From Thermoplasmata archaeon (lineage in GTDB: Archaea; Thermoplasmatota; E2; JACPAO01; JAHFTW01), in contig JAHFTW010000003.1 in the NCBI GenBank assembly GCA_023269235.1, forward strand, positions 100,263 through 164,262: a stretch of 64,000 nucleotides of DNA, in the 5' to 3' direction. Numbering within the stretch: the first letter of the stretch is position 1; the number at the start of each line of letters is the position of its first letter. Below the pieces are notes generated by a model. The model was not told where the DNA came from, did not search any database, and worked only from the letters and a program-made list of their open reading frames with translations. This document shows, piece by piece, positions 49,410 through 57,724 of the stretch. Position numbers and translations under genes: made by a program.

Positions 49410-50357
49410 GTGAAGCCCCCCGTCGTCATCCTCGTCGGGCCGCAGCACCCGGGCAACGTCGGGGCCGTCGCGCGCGGGGCGGCCAACTTCGGCGTCACCG
49501 ACCTCCGCGTCGTCGCCCCGTCGTGCGACATCCGCTCCAACGAGGCGCTCAGCCGCGCCGTCCACGCCAAGGACCTGCTCGTGCGCGCGCCCATCTTCGC
49601 GACCTTGGACGAAGCCCTTGTCGGAACGAGCCTTGTCATCGGGACGACGGCACGCTCCGCCCTCGCCCCCAACCATTTCCTGCGCAAGCCGAGTGACATC
49701 CGCGATGTCATGGAGTCCCTGCGCGACTGGGACGGCCAGCTCGCCTGGGTCTTCGGCCGCGAGGACGCCGGCCTCACGCAGAACGAGGTCGAGCGCTGCG
49801 ACCAGCTCGTCACGATTCCCACGGCCGACTACAACAGCCTCAACCTCGCCCACGCCGCGACGCTGTGCTGCTACGAGTCGTTCCGCCTCGGCGCCGCGAG
49901 CATCACGCGCGAGCGCACCCTCGAGCCCGACGCGCTCGCCGCCCTCAACCGCGCCTGGGACGCCATCGTGGACGAGACGGAGTCGCGCGACTGGCGCCAG
50001 AAGACCGCACGCGGCGTGTGGCGCAAGGTCATCGGCCGCAGCCGCCCCGACACCTTCGAGGTCCACAACGTGCTCGGCATCCTCTCCAATACCCTCAAGC
50101 GCTTCGGTCGCGAGGGGTTCCAGACCCCCGCGTCGCAGAAGTATCTCGGGGAGCAGGGAAAGCTCGTCACCCGCCGCGACGACGTGGCGACGGACTCGGG
50201 CGACGTCGACGAGGAGGTTTCCGAGGCGCCCGACTCGGGCGCAGCGGCCCCCGCCCTCGCCGGCCTCCGCAAGGCGTCGGGCCCCGGCAAGGCCGCGCTC
50301 GCCGACAAGGAGAAACGCCGCATGGCGCGCGACGCGGGCCACGACGAAAGCGCATAA
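49410..50357 (+). CDS. trmJ: TrmJ-like tRNA 2'-O-methyltransferase (SPOUT)
   Basis: Probably methylates ribose at position 32 of tRNA. Protein of 315 residues. The SPOUT knot is VILVGPQHPGNVGAVARGAANFG at the N-terminus, then VIGTTAR, AWVFGREDAGLTQNEVERCD and IPTADYNSLNLAHAATLC. The C-terminal 70 residues are a disordered, charged, Ala-rich extension not typical of the family. The start is GTG at 49410. Confidence 0.9.
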   Translation: MKPPVVILVGPQHPGNVGAVARGAANFGVTDLRVVAPSCDIRSNEALSRAVHAKDLLVRAPIFATLDEALVGTSLVIGTTARSALAPNHFLRKPSDIRDVMESLRDWDGQLAWVFGREDAGLTQNEVERCDQLVTIPTADYNSLNLAHAATLCCYESFRLGAASITRERTLEPDALAALNRAWDAIVDETESRDWRQKTARGVWRKVIGRSRPDTFEVHNVLGILSNTLKRFGREGFQTPASQKYLGEQGKLVTRRDDVATDSGDVDEEVSEAPDSGAAAPALAGLRKASGPGKAALADKEKRRMARDAGHDESA

Positions 50358-50387
50358 GCCGCCCCGCCGTTGCCGTCGCGGCGCCGC

Positions 50388-51020
50388 ATGGTCTCCTGGG
50401 TCCCGCACATCGTCATCCCGGCCCTCGTCGCGCTCGCGTTCTTCCGGAGATTGCCGAGGACCTGGGTGATGTGGATGGCGCCCGTCGTGTGGGTTCCAGA
50501 CCTTGACTATTTCTCTCCCGGCGAGCACCGCGTGTGGACGCACAACCTCTGGATTCCCCTCGCACTGCTGCTTGCCTGCATCGTCCTGTGGCGCCGCCGC
50601 GACCCGACAAGCCGTTTTCTCGCGTTCGCGGCCCGCCCCGGCTGGCCGGTCGCTCTTCTACTCGCCTCCTACTACTGGGCCAGCCACCTCCTCCTCGACA
50701 TCTTCGCCGGCGGTGTCCTGCTCTTCTGGCCCCTCTCGAACCTCGATTTCTTCCTGTTCTATGAAATCCACGTCAATTTGCAGACCGGGGAGACGACGCC
50801 CATCGCCGAGGGCGGGGCGACCCCGGGAGCGCCAGAACTCTCGACCGACTACGCGTGGCTCAACTACGAGCACACGGCGGTCCTTGCGTTCCTTGCCGTC
50901 GTCGGCCTGGCGGCGCTCGCGTTGTGGGTTCGCCGCCAGCGCCGTGCGGTTCTCGGTCGGGCCCCTCCAGTCTCCTCCGATCCCTCGTCTGAGTCGCCGC
51001 CTCCATCCACAAAACGCTAA
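50388..51020 (+). CDS. YdjM/DUF457-like membrane-bound metal-dependent hydrolase
   Basis: Protein of 210 residues with four to five hydrophobic segments and the His/Asp pattern of the DUF457/YdjM family: WVPDLDYF, HRVWTHNLW and YWASHLLLDIF. It ends in a basic, then Ser/Pro-rich tail. The family has a phospholipase-like metal site but no settled function. The ATG at 50388 is 30 bases after an A/T-rich CATAAG and gives the right first helix; earlier TTG codons are less likely. Confidence 0.75.
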   Translation: MVSWVPHIVIPALVALAFFRRLPRTWVMWMAPVVWVPDLDYFSPGEHRVWTHNLWIPLALLLACIVLWRRRDPTSRFLAFAARPGWPVALLLASYYWASHLLLDIFAGGVLLFWPLSNLDFFLFYEIHVNLQTGETTPIAEGGATPGAPELSTDYAWLNYEHTAVLAFLAVVGLAALALWVRRQRRAVLGRAPPVSSDPSSESPPPSTKR

Positions 51021-51043
51021 ACCGCCGCCTCTGTGGGTGCCGC

Positions 51044-52039
51044 GTGCGCTTGCTCGCCCTCGGCTTGCTGACCCTCCTCGTCGCCGCGGCCTTGGCGGGG
51101 TGCGCCAGCAGTGGCCAGGGTGCGGACAGTGACCAGGACGGGCTTCTGGACTCGGAGGAGAAGGCCGGCTGGGACGTCACCGTCGTCGGCCCCAACGGCA
51201 CCACGACGTACCACGTTTCGAGCGACCCCACCCGGCGCGACACGTCCGGCGCGGGCCTGCCGGACCTCTACAAGGCCTATTTCCACCTCGACCCGCACGC
51301 CGCCGACACCGACGGCGACGGGCTCTCCGACTGCCAGGAGGTCCGCCTCAAGTCGGCCGCGGCCTGCGCGGACCCAAGCAACACGTCCAGCGACTCTGGC
51401 TACCGCACCCGCGGCGACGTCTGGGACACGGATGGCGACGGACTTTCCGACGGCGTCGAGGTCAACACCTACCACAGCGACCCGCTGGCCACCGACTCGG
51501 ACGCCGACGGCCTCAACGACGGCGCCGAGATCCGTTACGGCGGCAACCCCATCGTCAAGGACACGGATGGCGACGGTTGCATGGATGGCGTGGACCCGTT
51601 CCCGGACGTCCGGCAGACCGCCGCCCCCGGATTCCTCACGCTCCGGGCTCCTTCCGGCTCCATCCACCTCCTCCTCCGGCTGGCGGACAGCCCGTTGCGC
51701 GCCCCGGCCACCGGGGAGTGGCAGGCGACGGGCTCCGAGCAGGACGCCAAGCCCCTCGAACCCGCGGCGGTCCCGCCCGGCTCTTGCGGCGCCAGCCCCG
51801 ACCACCCGTGGGTCGCCGTGGACTTCCAAGCCGCGCGAGGCGATGGCAGTCTCCTCGACTTCACGAGCCTGAGCAACCCTGGCGGAGCGACCCGGGTGTT
51901 CTGGAACCAGCGCGCCGACACGTTCAGCTGGTCGCTCGCGGGGTCCAACCCGTTCTCGGGACCCCTGGACTGGAAGGGCGTGGATGGCGCCGTCCGCTTC
52001 GCTCCCCGGCTCCTCAAGGATGATAACCAGAACCCTTAA
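51044..52039 (+). CDS. Lipoprotein with calcium-binding TSP3-like repeats
   Basis: Protein of 331 residues. Lipobox signal peptide (AALAGC). The first half has at least five Asp-rich repeats (DSDQDGLLDSEE, DTDGDGLSDCQE, DTDGDGLSDGVE, DSDADGLNDGAE, DTDGDGCMDG) of the thrombospondin type 3 class that bind calcium. The second half is a beta-rich domain of unknown type. Probably a surface adhesin or structural protein. Start GTG; GCTAAACC 25 bases upstream resembles a TATA box. Confidence 0.82.
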   Translation: MRLLALGLLTLLVAAALAGCASSGQGADSDQDGLLDSEEKAGWDVTVVGPNGTTTYHVSSDPTRRDTSGAGLPDLYKAYFHLDPHAADTDGDGLSDCQEVRLKSAAACADPSNTSSDSGYRTRGDVWDTDGDGLSDGVEVNTYHSDPLATDSDADGLNDGAEIRYGGNPIVKDTDGDGCMDGVDPFPDVRQTAAPGFLTLRAPSGSIHLLLRLADSPLRAPATGEWQATGSEQDAKPLEPAAVPPGSCGASPDHPWVAVDFQAARGDGSLLDFTSLSNPGGATRVFWNQRADTFSWSLAGSNPFSGPLDWKGVDGAVRFAPRLLKDDNQNP

Positions 52040-52107
52040 CTAAATGAGAGAATGTGAGACGGTTGAACCGCGGCCCTCTGTGGCACGGCACACCGTCCGG
52101 TGGAACC

Positions 52108-53079
52108 ATGAAGACCTTGAAGCTCGTTCAAAATCTCGCGATGGTCGCCCTCGTGGCGACGATGGCTCTGTCGGCCTTCGCCGTCCCCGCGACCGCCCAA
52201 GGTGGAACCGGCGTCCCGCCCGCCAGCTTCACTCTCAAAACTGCCACCGGCACCGGCTCCCCTCAGAAAGTCGACATCGACCAGACTGAGCTCAGCATCC
52301 CCTGGACCTACACGTTCGGCAACGCGGCCACCCCCCTCGTCGGCGCCGTCCAGACGTCCACGACGCTCACCTGGGTCGCCCCGGTCGAGTGCAACAAGCC
52401 CGGCGTCGTCGTCCTCGGCAGCTTCTCCGAGCTCATCCCGCTCGGCCAGGGCGCCGCCACCACGGGCAAGGTCGAGCAGACCTCCAAGTTCATCGTCAAG
52501 GTGACGGAGGAGGCCCCCGGCGAGACCACCATCACCTGCACCATGAAGGCCCACATGGGCGCCGTCGGGGCCATCCCCCAGACGTCGGACAGCAACGTCC
52601 CCTTCTCGGTCGTCGCAGCCTACCGCGGCATCCTGAGCACCAGCCTCGAGAACGCCATCGGCGAGGCCGGCCCCCAGGCCCCCATCACCTACAACATCCG
52701 CGTGGACAACCTCGGCAACTCCGAGTCCAACGTGAACTTCAACCTGGTCGAGAACAAGGCCGCCGCCGACTCCGGCTGGCAGCCCGTCATCCCCAGCTCG
52801 TTCGTCCTGGAGACCGCCAAGAAGGGCGGCAGCGCCACCTCGCGCGTCGTGCCCTTCCAGATCGCCACGCCGCACAAGAACGGCTGGAACAACCAGGAGA
52901 CCACCTTCCAGCTGAAGATTACGCCCAGCTCGCAGAAGGACACCGCCAACGTCGGTCAGGAGTACACCGTGACCATGCTGGCCCGCGTCCGCGGCATCTA
53001 CGTCCCCGGCCCCGAGCCCCTCCTGGTCTTCGCGGCCGTCCTGGGCACCGCCCTGGTCTCCCGCCGGCTCCGCCAGTAG
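52108..53079 (+). CDS. Secreted surface protein, C-terminally anchored (paralogue of 22855)
   Basis: Protein of 323 residues: a signal peptide ending around AVPATAQ, an extracellular beta-rich region, and a C-terminal helix with basic end (LLVFAAVLGTALVSRRLRQ). It shares three blocks in the same order and spacing with the protein at 22855, including GVPPASFTLKT and PVECNKPGVV. The two conserved Cys (in PVEC and TITCTMK) could form a disulfide in both. TATA-like sequence near 52035-52046 leaves a leader of about 35 bases with GGTGGA before the ATG. The next gene follows nine bases on. Confidence 0.8.
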   Translation: MKTLKLVQNLAMVALVATMALSAFAVPATAQGGTGVPPASFTLKTATGTGSPQKVDIDQTELSIPWTYTFGNAATPLVGAVQTSTTLTWVAPVECNKPGVVVLGSFSELIPLGQGAATTGKVEQTSKFIVKVTEEAPGETTITCTMKAHMGAVGAIPQTSDSNVPFSVVAAYRGILSTSLENAIGEAGPQAPITYNIRVDNLGNSESNVNFNLVENKAAADSGWQPVIPSSFVLETAKKGGSATSRVVPFQIATPHKNGWNNQETTFQLKITPSSQKDTANVGQEYTVTMLARVRGIYVPGPEPLLVFAAVLGTALVSRRLRQ

Positions 53080-53088
53080 GGACGCCAT

Positions 53089-54714
53089 TTGCGCATCCTT
53101 CTCCCTTCCACCCTCCTTTTCGTCGCTCTTTTCGCAGGCCTTCCCGTCCACGCGCAAAGCGCCGGCGACGCGGTCTACGCCTTCGGGCTCGAGTTGACCT
53201 CCAACCCGGAATCCTCGCACGTGGGCGACCTGGTCCATGCCCAGTTCGTCCTGCATGACGGTTCGCGGGACACGCCCGCCGGGCTCGTCCCTGGGGCCCC
53301 GGGCACTGCCTTGCAGCCTCACACGGTCTCCTGGCGCGTGGAGAAGATCGGCAACGACACCGCGGGCTGGATCGTCTACACGCCCAGCAGTGTCATCACG
53401 TACGGCGGGACCGACACGCCCGTGGCCCTGGCCGTCGTCCCCGACTTCACCGTCGTCAACCCCTACCTCCAGGTCCGCCTCATCGCGGTGATCGCCACGG
53501 GCGCCGCCGACAGCGGCCCGCGTGAGGTCAGCGCCATCGTGCTCTTTTTCACCACGGGCGTGGCAGGCTTCTCCGCGAACCCGCTCGGGTCGCTCAAGCT
53601 CGGGCCGCGCGACATCGGGCAGGCCTCGATCGAGTTGGTCAACCAGGCCACGGTGCCGCGCGGATTCTCGTTCGAGGCGAAGGGCAACGAGTGCGGTTTG
53701 GGCGCGGTCCCTCCCGCGCCGTTGGTCCTCAAGGCCAAGCAGCGCAGGGTGGTCCCCATCACCCTGCAGGCGCCCCCTGAGACCAACATCTTCGCCAAGA
53801 CCTGCCAGGTGTCCTTCGCGGTGGCTTCCAGTGACAACCCGGCCAACCCCCGCCTCGTCACCGTGATGGCCCAGATCTCCGGCGTGTACGTGGACCCGCT
53901 CAACACGTTCTGGGTCATCGTCGCCATCCTCGCCATCATCTTGCTCCTCCTCTTCATCAAGCGCCGCAAGGAGAAGCTCGACGAGGAGATCCTGGGCAAG
54001 CCGCAGAAGCCGTGGCTCATCCCCGTCGAGAAAGTGTACCTCAAGCACCTCAAGGCGAAGGACGAGCGCGCCTGGTACGTCGTGCGCCACTACCTCATGG
54101 AGGACGAATACCGCAGCGCCTTGCTCTGGTACCGGGCCTACAAGAAGGGCACGAAGGGCGGCCGCAAGCGCGAGCGTCTCATCCTCAAGCAGGAGAAGTC
54201 CTACACGCGCTGGAAGGCGTCATGGCAGAAGGCCATCGCGAAGCCGCTCCAAGAAGCCGACCGCCTCGACGCCAAACTGCAGCGCAAGCTCGACCGCAAG
54301 GCCGCGAAGCTCCATCGCAAGGAGACGCGCAAGTGGAAGACCCTGTGCGCGAAGCTCACGGAGGTCGCGGCGAAGAGCACCGCGCGCGCCGAGGAGAAGC
54401 ACGCCAAGGAGGCCCGGAAGGCCGAGAAGAAGGGCCTCCCGGTCCCCAAGGCGCCGCGCCCGGAGGCCGCCCAGCTCCCGCCGGCCCCTGCGCTCGTCGC
54501 CCTTCCGCTCGCAAGCCACCGCCTCGGCAAGAAGTCCGAGCGTTTCCGCCGCCGCATGGCGAAGCGGCAGGGCAACCTCGAAGTGAAGTTCGAGCGCGCC
54601 GATGCCCGTCACCTCGCGAAGCTGGAGCGCAAGGTCCGCAAGCTGGCCCGCAAGCTCGACGACCCCACGTTCGTGGACGAGCACCCGCTCCTGCGCGGCG
54701 CCGCGTCCCGTTAG
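53089..54714 (+). CDS. Single-pass membrane protein with long basic cytoplasmic tail
   Basis: Protein of 541 residues, not recognised. A signal peptide (to about residue 22) leads to an extracellular region of about 250 residues with a domain like that of its neighbour (ISGVYVDPLNTF matches VRGIYVPGPEPL before the helix). One membrane helix (FWVIVAILAIILLLLFI) is followed by about 245 residues of Lys/Arg-rich, mostly helical and coiled-coil sequence (KLQRKLDRKAAKLHRKETRK). The topology resembles a linker between cell surface and an internal acidic partner. The start is TTG. Confidence 0.72.
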   Translation: MRILLPSTLLFVALFAGLPVHAQSAGDAVYAFGLELTSNPESSHVGDLVHAQFVLHDGSRDTPAGLVPGAPGTALQPHTVSWRVEKIGNDTAGWIVYTPSSVITYGGTDTPVALAVVPDFTVVNPYLQVRLIAVIATGAADSGPREVSAIVLFFTTGVAGFSANPLGSLKLGPRDIGQASIELVNQATVPRGFSFEAKGNECGLGAVPPAPLVLKAKQRRVVPITLQAPPETNIFAKTCQVSFAVASSDNPANPRLVTVMAQISGVYVDPLNTFWVIVAILAIILLLLFIKRRKEKLDEEILGKPQKPWLIPVEKVYLKHLKAKDERAWYVVRHYLMEDEYRSALLWYRAYKKGTKGGRKRERLILKQEKSYTRWKASWQKAIAKPLQEADRLDAKLQRKLDRKAAKLHRKETRKWKTLCAKLTEVAAKSTARAEEKHAKEARKAEKKGLPVPKAPRPEAAQLPPAPALVALPLASHRLGKKSERFRRRMAKRQGNLEVKFERADARHLAKLERKVRKLARKLDDPTFVDEHPLLRGAASR

Positions 54715-54718
54715 CGGC

Positions 54719-55153
54719 TCACATCACCCGGAGACGGACCTTGACGAGGTCGAACCCGGCCGGGCACGGCAGGGGGCCCTCGTTGGTCTCGATGGCGTGC
54801 CTTGCGCCCGCTTTGGCCCCGACGGGGTGGCAGAGGCCGTAGGATGGGCAGGCGGGGCGTCCGCACGCAACGGGCGCCCAGGCCGCCGCGGTCCCGCGCA
54901 GGTGGCGCGTCTCCAGGCTGCTCGCGAACGATGTCTCGGCCACCTCGATGACGTGGGCTTTGCCGCCGTCGTGCAGGCCGCACGGGTGGCTGACGCCGCG
55001 CACGGCGGTGACCTGGTAGTCGTGGCCGGGCGCCAGGCCGAAGCAGAGTTTCTGGAACGGGCAGCCCTTACACTCCTCGCCTTTGTTGGGGCCGAGGAAG
55101 CGGAAGCGCGCTCCGACGGAGGCGGACGATTCCGGGACCAGGGTCAGTGTCAT
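54719..55153 (-). CDS. UPF0179 family protein
   Basis: Protein of 144 residues of an archaea-specific uncharacterised family. Conserved Cys are in EECKGCPFQKLCFGL and in VACGRPACPSYGLCHP, plus Cys in SHPCGLHD and PLPCPAG; the number and spacing suggest a metal or iron-sulfur site. The beta-rich arrangement KYxVxxVRG-like (DYQVTAVRGVSHPC) is typical. It converges with the basic-tail protein gene four bases away. The function is unknown. Confidence 0.82.
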   Translation of the reverse strand: MTLTLVPESSASVGARFRFLGPNKGEECKGCPFQKLCFGLAPGHDYQVTAVRGVSHPCGLHDGGKAHVIEVAETSFASSLETRHLRGTAAAWAPVACGRPACPSYGLCHPVGAKAGARHAIETNEGPLPCPAGFDLVKVRLRVM

Positions 55154-55203
55154 CGCCGCCTCCGGGCGCCGCGTTGGCGACGTCGCATTTCACACTTGTG
55201 GGG

Positions 55204-55257
55204 CTAGAGGACGCCCGTCGCCTTCGCGAGCGCCTCGGCCGCCTCTTTCGTCAAGCC
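55204..55257 (-). repeat. Duplicated 3' end of egsA
   Basis: Bases 55217-55257 are identical over 41 bases to 55357-55397 at the end of egsA. Read on the minus strand this copy encodes SGLTKEAAEALAKATGVL and a stop (TAG), the same peptide as the egsA C-terminus, with only synonymous differences in the last codons. The offset is 140 bases. Confidence 0.85.
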
Positions 55258-55343
55258 GGACCCAACCGCCCGGGGGGCTCCGCCCCCCAGGCGTCACCCT
55301 CGGAGGACGGGGCGGTCGCAGCGGCGACCGCCCAGGCCAGACG
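55258..55343. repeat. Palindrome-rich spacer between the egsA end and its copy
   Basis: About 86 bases with two strong hairpins: GGGGGG-CTCCG-CCCCCC (about 55272-55288) and GGGCGGTCGC-AGCG-GCGACCGCCC (about 55310-55333). No coding potential. A similar GC-palindrome spacer lies between ttuA and its duplicated end. Confidence 0.6.
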
Positions 55344-56399
55344 CTACAACACTCCGGTCGCCTTCGCGAGCGCCTCGGCCGCCTCTTTCGTCAAGCCCGA
55401 CTCGCCCAAGACGGTGTAGCGGTCGGGGCGGATGGTGTGGGCGGTGGTCAGCGCTTGCACCAATTTCTTCGACGGCACGCCGAGCTCCTTCGCGGTCGTT
55501 GGGGCCCCGATGGCCTTGAGGGCGTCGCGAATGGCCTGCCAGTCGCCGCCGTGCAGGTGCATCATGAGGATGCTGCCGACGCCGACGGTCTCGCCGTGCA
55601 TCGGGCCGGGGGCGAGCTTGTCGATGGCGTGGCCGAACAGGTGCTCGGCGCCCGAAGCGGGGCGGCTGGAGCCGGCGACCGCCATGCTGACGCCGGAGAC
55701 GACGAGCGACTTGACGACGAGCCAGCTTGCCTCTTCGAGGCCGGGGCGGATGAGGCTGGTGTTCTCCATGATCTGCTCGGCGGCGGTGCGGGCCAGGACG
55801 GCGGCGAAGGAGCTGTACTCCTCGGCCTTGAGGCGGTGGGCGAGCTTGTAGTCGAGGACCGCGGTGAGGTTGCTGAGCACGTCGGCGCAGCCGGCCGCGA
55901 GCATGCGGTAGGGCGCCTTGCTGATGATTGCGGTGTCGGCGACGATGGCCGCGGGGGGCTTCGCCTCGATGCTTGTGCTGCCCGTGCGCTCCTTGATGCT
56001 GGCGCGGCCTGAGCAGATGCCGTCGTGGCTGGCCGACGTGGGCGCGCTGATCCAGGCGGGGCCGTGCTCGAACGCGGCGAGCTTGGCGACATCGATGACC
56101 GAGCCGCCGCCGGCGCCAACATACCAGGCGGCGCCCGCCTTCCGGCCGGCCTTGACGCAGGCGGAGACCGACTGCATGGTGGCGCCTTGGGACTCGAAGA
56201 AGGTCGGCCTGAGGCCGGCGCCCTCCAGGGCGGCGCGCACGCGGGGGCCGACGAGTTTCTTGGTGTTGGCGTCCACGACGACCACGCCGGGGGCGTCCAG
56301 CTCGAGGTCGGCCACCATCGCGCCGAGGCGGTCGATGGCGTTGGTGCCCACCAGGACGTGGCGGGGGAACACCATGTGCTTCAGCTTGTCGTCGGCCAT
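55344..56399 (-). CDS. egsA: sn-glycerol-1-phosphate dehydrogenase
   Basis: Makes sn-glycerol 1-phosphate, the backbone of archaeal lipids, from dihydroxyacetone phosphate. Protein of 351 residues: the nucleotide-binding VGAGGGSVIDVAKLAA, the metal ligands in SASHDGICSG (Asp), GAEHLFGHAID (His) and MHGETVGVGS (His). The ATG at 56399 is supported by CTTATG 30 bases upstream. The final bases are repeated downstream (55204-55257). It belongs functionally to the lipid operon 1.3 kb away. Confidence 0.96.
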   Translation of the reverse strand: MADDKLKHMVFPRHVLVGTNAIDRLGAMVADLELDAPGVVVVDANTKKLVGPRVRAALEGAGLRPTFFESQGATMQSVSACVKAGRKAGAAWYVGAGGGSVIDVAKLAAFEHGPAWISAPTSASHDGICSGRASIKERTGSTSIEAKPPAAIVADTAIISKAPYRMLAAGCADVLSNLTAVLDYKLAHRLKAEEYSSFAAVLARTAAEQIMENTSLIRPGLEEASWLVVKSLVVSGVSMAVAGSSRPASGAEHLFGHAIDKLAPGPMHGETVGVGSILMMHLHGGDWQAIRDALKAIGAPTTAKELGVPSKKLVQALTTAHTIRPDRYTVLGESGLTKEAAEALAKATGVL

Positions 56400-56533
56400 G
56401 CGCGAGCCTCGACCTCGCCGGGGGTCCATAAGGGGCGCGGTGGGCGCCCGCCGCTTGCCGTGCAGCATGGGAAGCAGCCATCGGCGTCCGTCGGACAAGA
56501 GGCTTCATGCCGCCCATGGCCCTCCAAGGTCCC

Positions 56534-56953
56534 ATGCCCGACATTACCCGCGACGACGACGCCCTGCGCGCTCTCCTGGCCCGCAAGCCCCGCATCGCCA
56601 TGGTGGGCGCCTCGGACAACCCGGCGCGGGACTCCAACCGGGTCTTCGCCTACCTGCAGCGCCACGGCTACGACGTCCTGCCCGTGAACCCCGTGACGCC
56701 CGCCGTCCTCGGCGTCGCCTCCGTGCCCGACCTCGCCGCCGCCCAGGCGAAGGGCCCCGTGGACATGGTGGATGTCTTCCGCGCCCCCGACCAGGTCCTG
56801 CCCGTTGTCGAGCAGGCCATTGCCGTGAAGGCGAAGTCGGTCTGGTTCCAGCTCGGCGTCGTCAACGAGGGGGCCATCCAGAAGGCCCTCGCGGCCGGCC
56901 TCGACGTCGTCGTGGACCGCTGCATCAAGATCGAGATCGCCCGGCTGCTGTAG
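56534..56953 (+). CDS. CoA-binding domain protein (YccU family)
   Basis: Single Rossmann-like CoA-binding domain of 139 residues: RIAMVGASDNPARDSNRVFAYL, YDVLPVNPVTPAVLG, VDMVDVFRAPDQVLPVV, WFQLGVVNEGA and VVDRCIKIE, the full YccU pattern. The role is unknown; it resembles the CoA-binding part of acyl-CoA synthetases. The ATG at 56534 fits family N-termini (MPDITRDDDAL); ATGs at 56507 and 56516 would add nine or six residues. Confidence 0.85.
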   Translation: MPDITRDDDALRALLARKPRIAMVGASDNPARDSNRVFAYLQRHGYDVLPVNPVTPAVLGVASVPDLAAAQAKGPVDMVDVFRAPDQVLPVVEQAIAVKAKSVWFQLGVVNEGAIQKALAAGLDVVVDRCIKIEIARLL

Positions 56954-56958
56954 AGTCG

Positions 56959-57672
56959 CTAGCGGGCTTTCTTGGCGGCGGCCTTCGTCGGGGCCGGCTT
57001 GGCGGCCGCCTTCTTCGCGACGGGCTTGGGTGCCTTCGCGGGCTGCGCGGCAGGCTCGGACGGCGCCGCGCGCGCGAAGCCGTCGCCTTCGCTCCAAACC
57101 TTCGGGGCCGCCGGCGCGGAAGGGGCCGCTGAGCCCGAGGGAGTCGCCGCCGGGCCTTGGCTCGCGAGGAACCCGAAGACCGCCCCGCCCAGGGCGAGGG
57201 CGACCGCGAGGTACGCCATCTGCGTGCCGGCGCCGGTGTCGAGGCCCGAGCCGCCGCTGCCTCCGGTGTTGTTCACTTGGTCGAGGCCGATGTTGAACAG
57301 GATGGTGCAGACGAGCAGGGCGAGGCCGAAGGCGCCGGCGAGGATGCTGCCGAGACGAACGCGGCGCAGCAACATCAGGGCTCCACCGGCGGCGAGGCCG
57401 AGGACGCTCGCGAGGACGAGGGGGGCCACGATGCGGACCATGAGGATGCCGTCGGAGGAGTCGAAGCTGGAGGCGTACCAGCCCTTGGACTGCGACTGCC
57501 CTCCGCCGCTCACGTCGGTGCCCCAGAGGGTCTCGTGGATGGAGGCCGACCCGAAGCCGCCTCCCGAGAACGAGGCGGACTTCCAGGGCAGGAGCTGGAC
57601 CAGGAGGCCCAGGAGAAGGGCCGCTCCCAGGAGGGAGATGGCGGTGATGAGGAAGGCGCGGGTGTTGGTCAA
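56959..57672 (-). CDS. Four-helix membrane protein with Ala/Pro/Lys tail
   Basis: Not recognised. Protein of 237 residues: an N-terminal membrane helix, an extracellular Gly/Ser-rich loop, three further helices (about 85-110, 115-135, 155-175) and a disordered tail rich in Ala, Pro and Lys (AKPVAKKAAAKPAPTKAAAK-like), which resembles histone-H1-type tails. The TTG at 57672 is the likely start, preceded by GGTGG. The stop is five bases from the convergent CoA-binding gene. Confidence 0.6.
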   Translation of the reverse strand: MTNTRAFLITAISLLGAALLLGLLVQLLPWKSASFSGGGFGSASIHETLWGTDVSGGGQSQSKGWYASSFDSSDGILMVRIVAPLVLASVLGLAAGGALMLLRRVRLGSILAGAFGLALLVCTILFNIGLDQVNNTGGSGGSGLDTGAGTQMAYLAVALALGGAVFGFLASQGPAATPSGSAAPSAPAAPKVWSEGDGFARAAPSEPAAQPAKAPKPVAKKAAAKPAPTKAAAKKAR

Positions 57673-57724
57673 GCTTGAGCCACCGCCCGGCCATTCCGGG
57701 GCCGCCTCAAAGGCCTGCCGAGGC

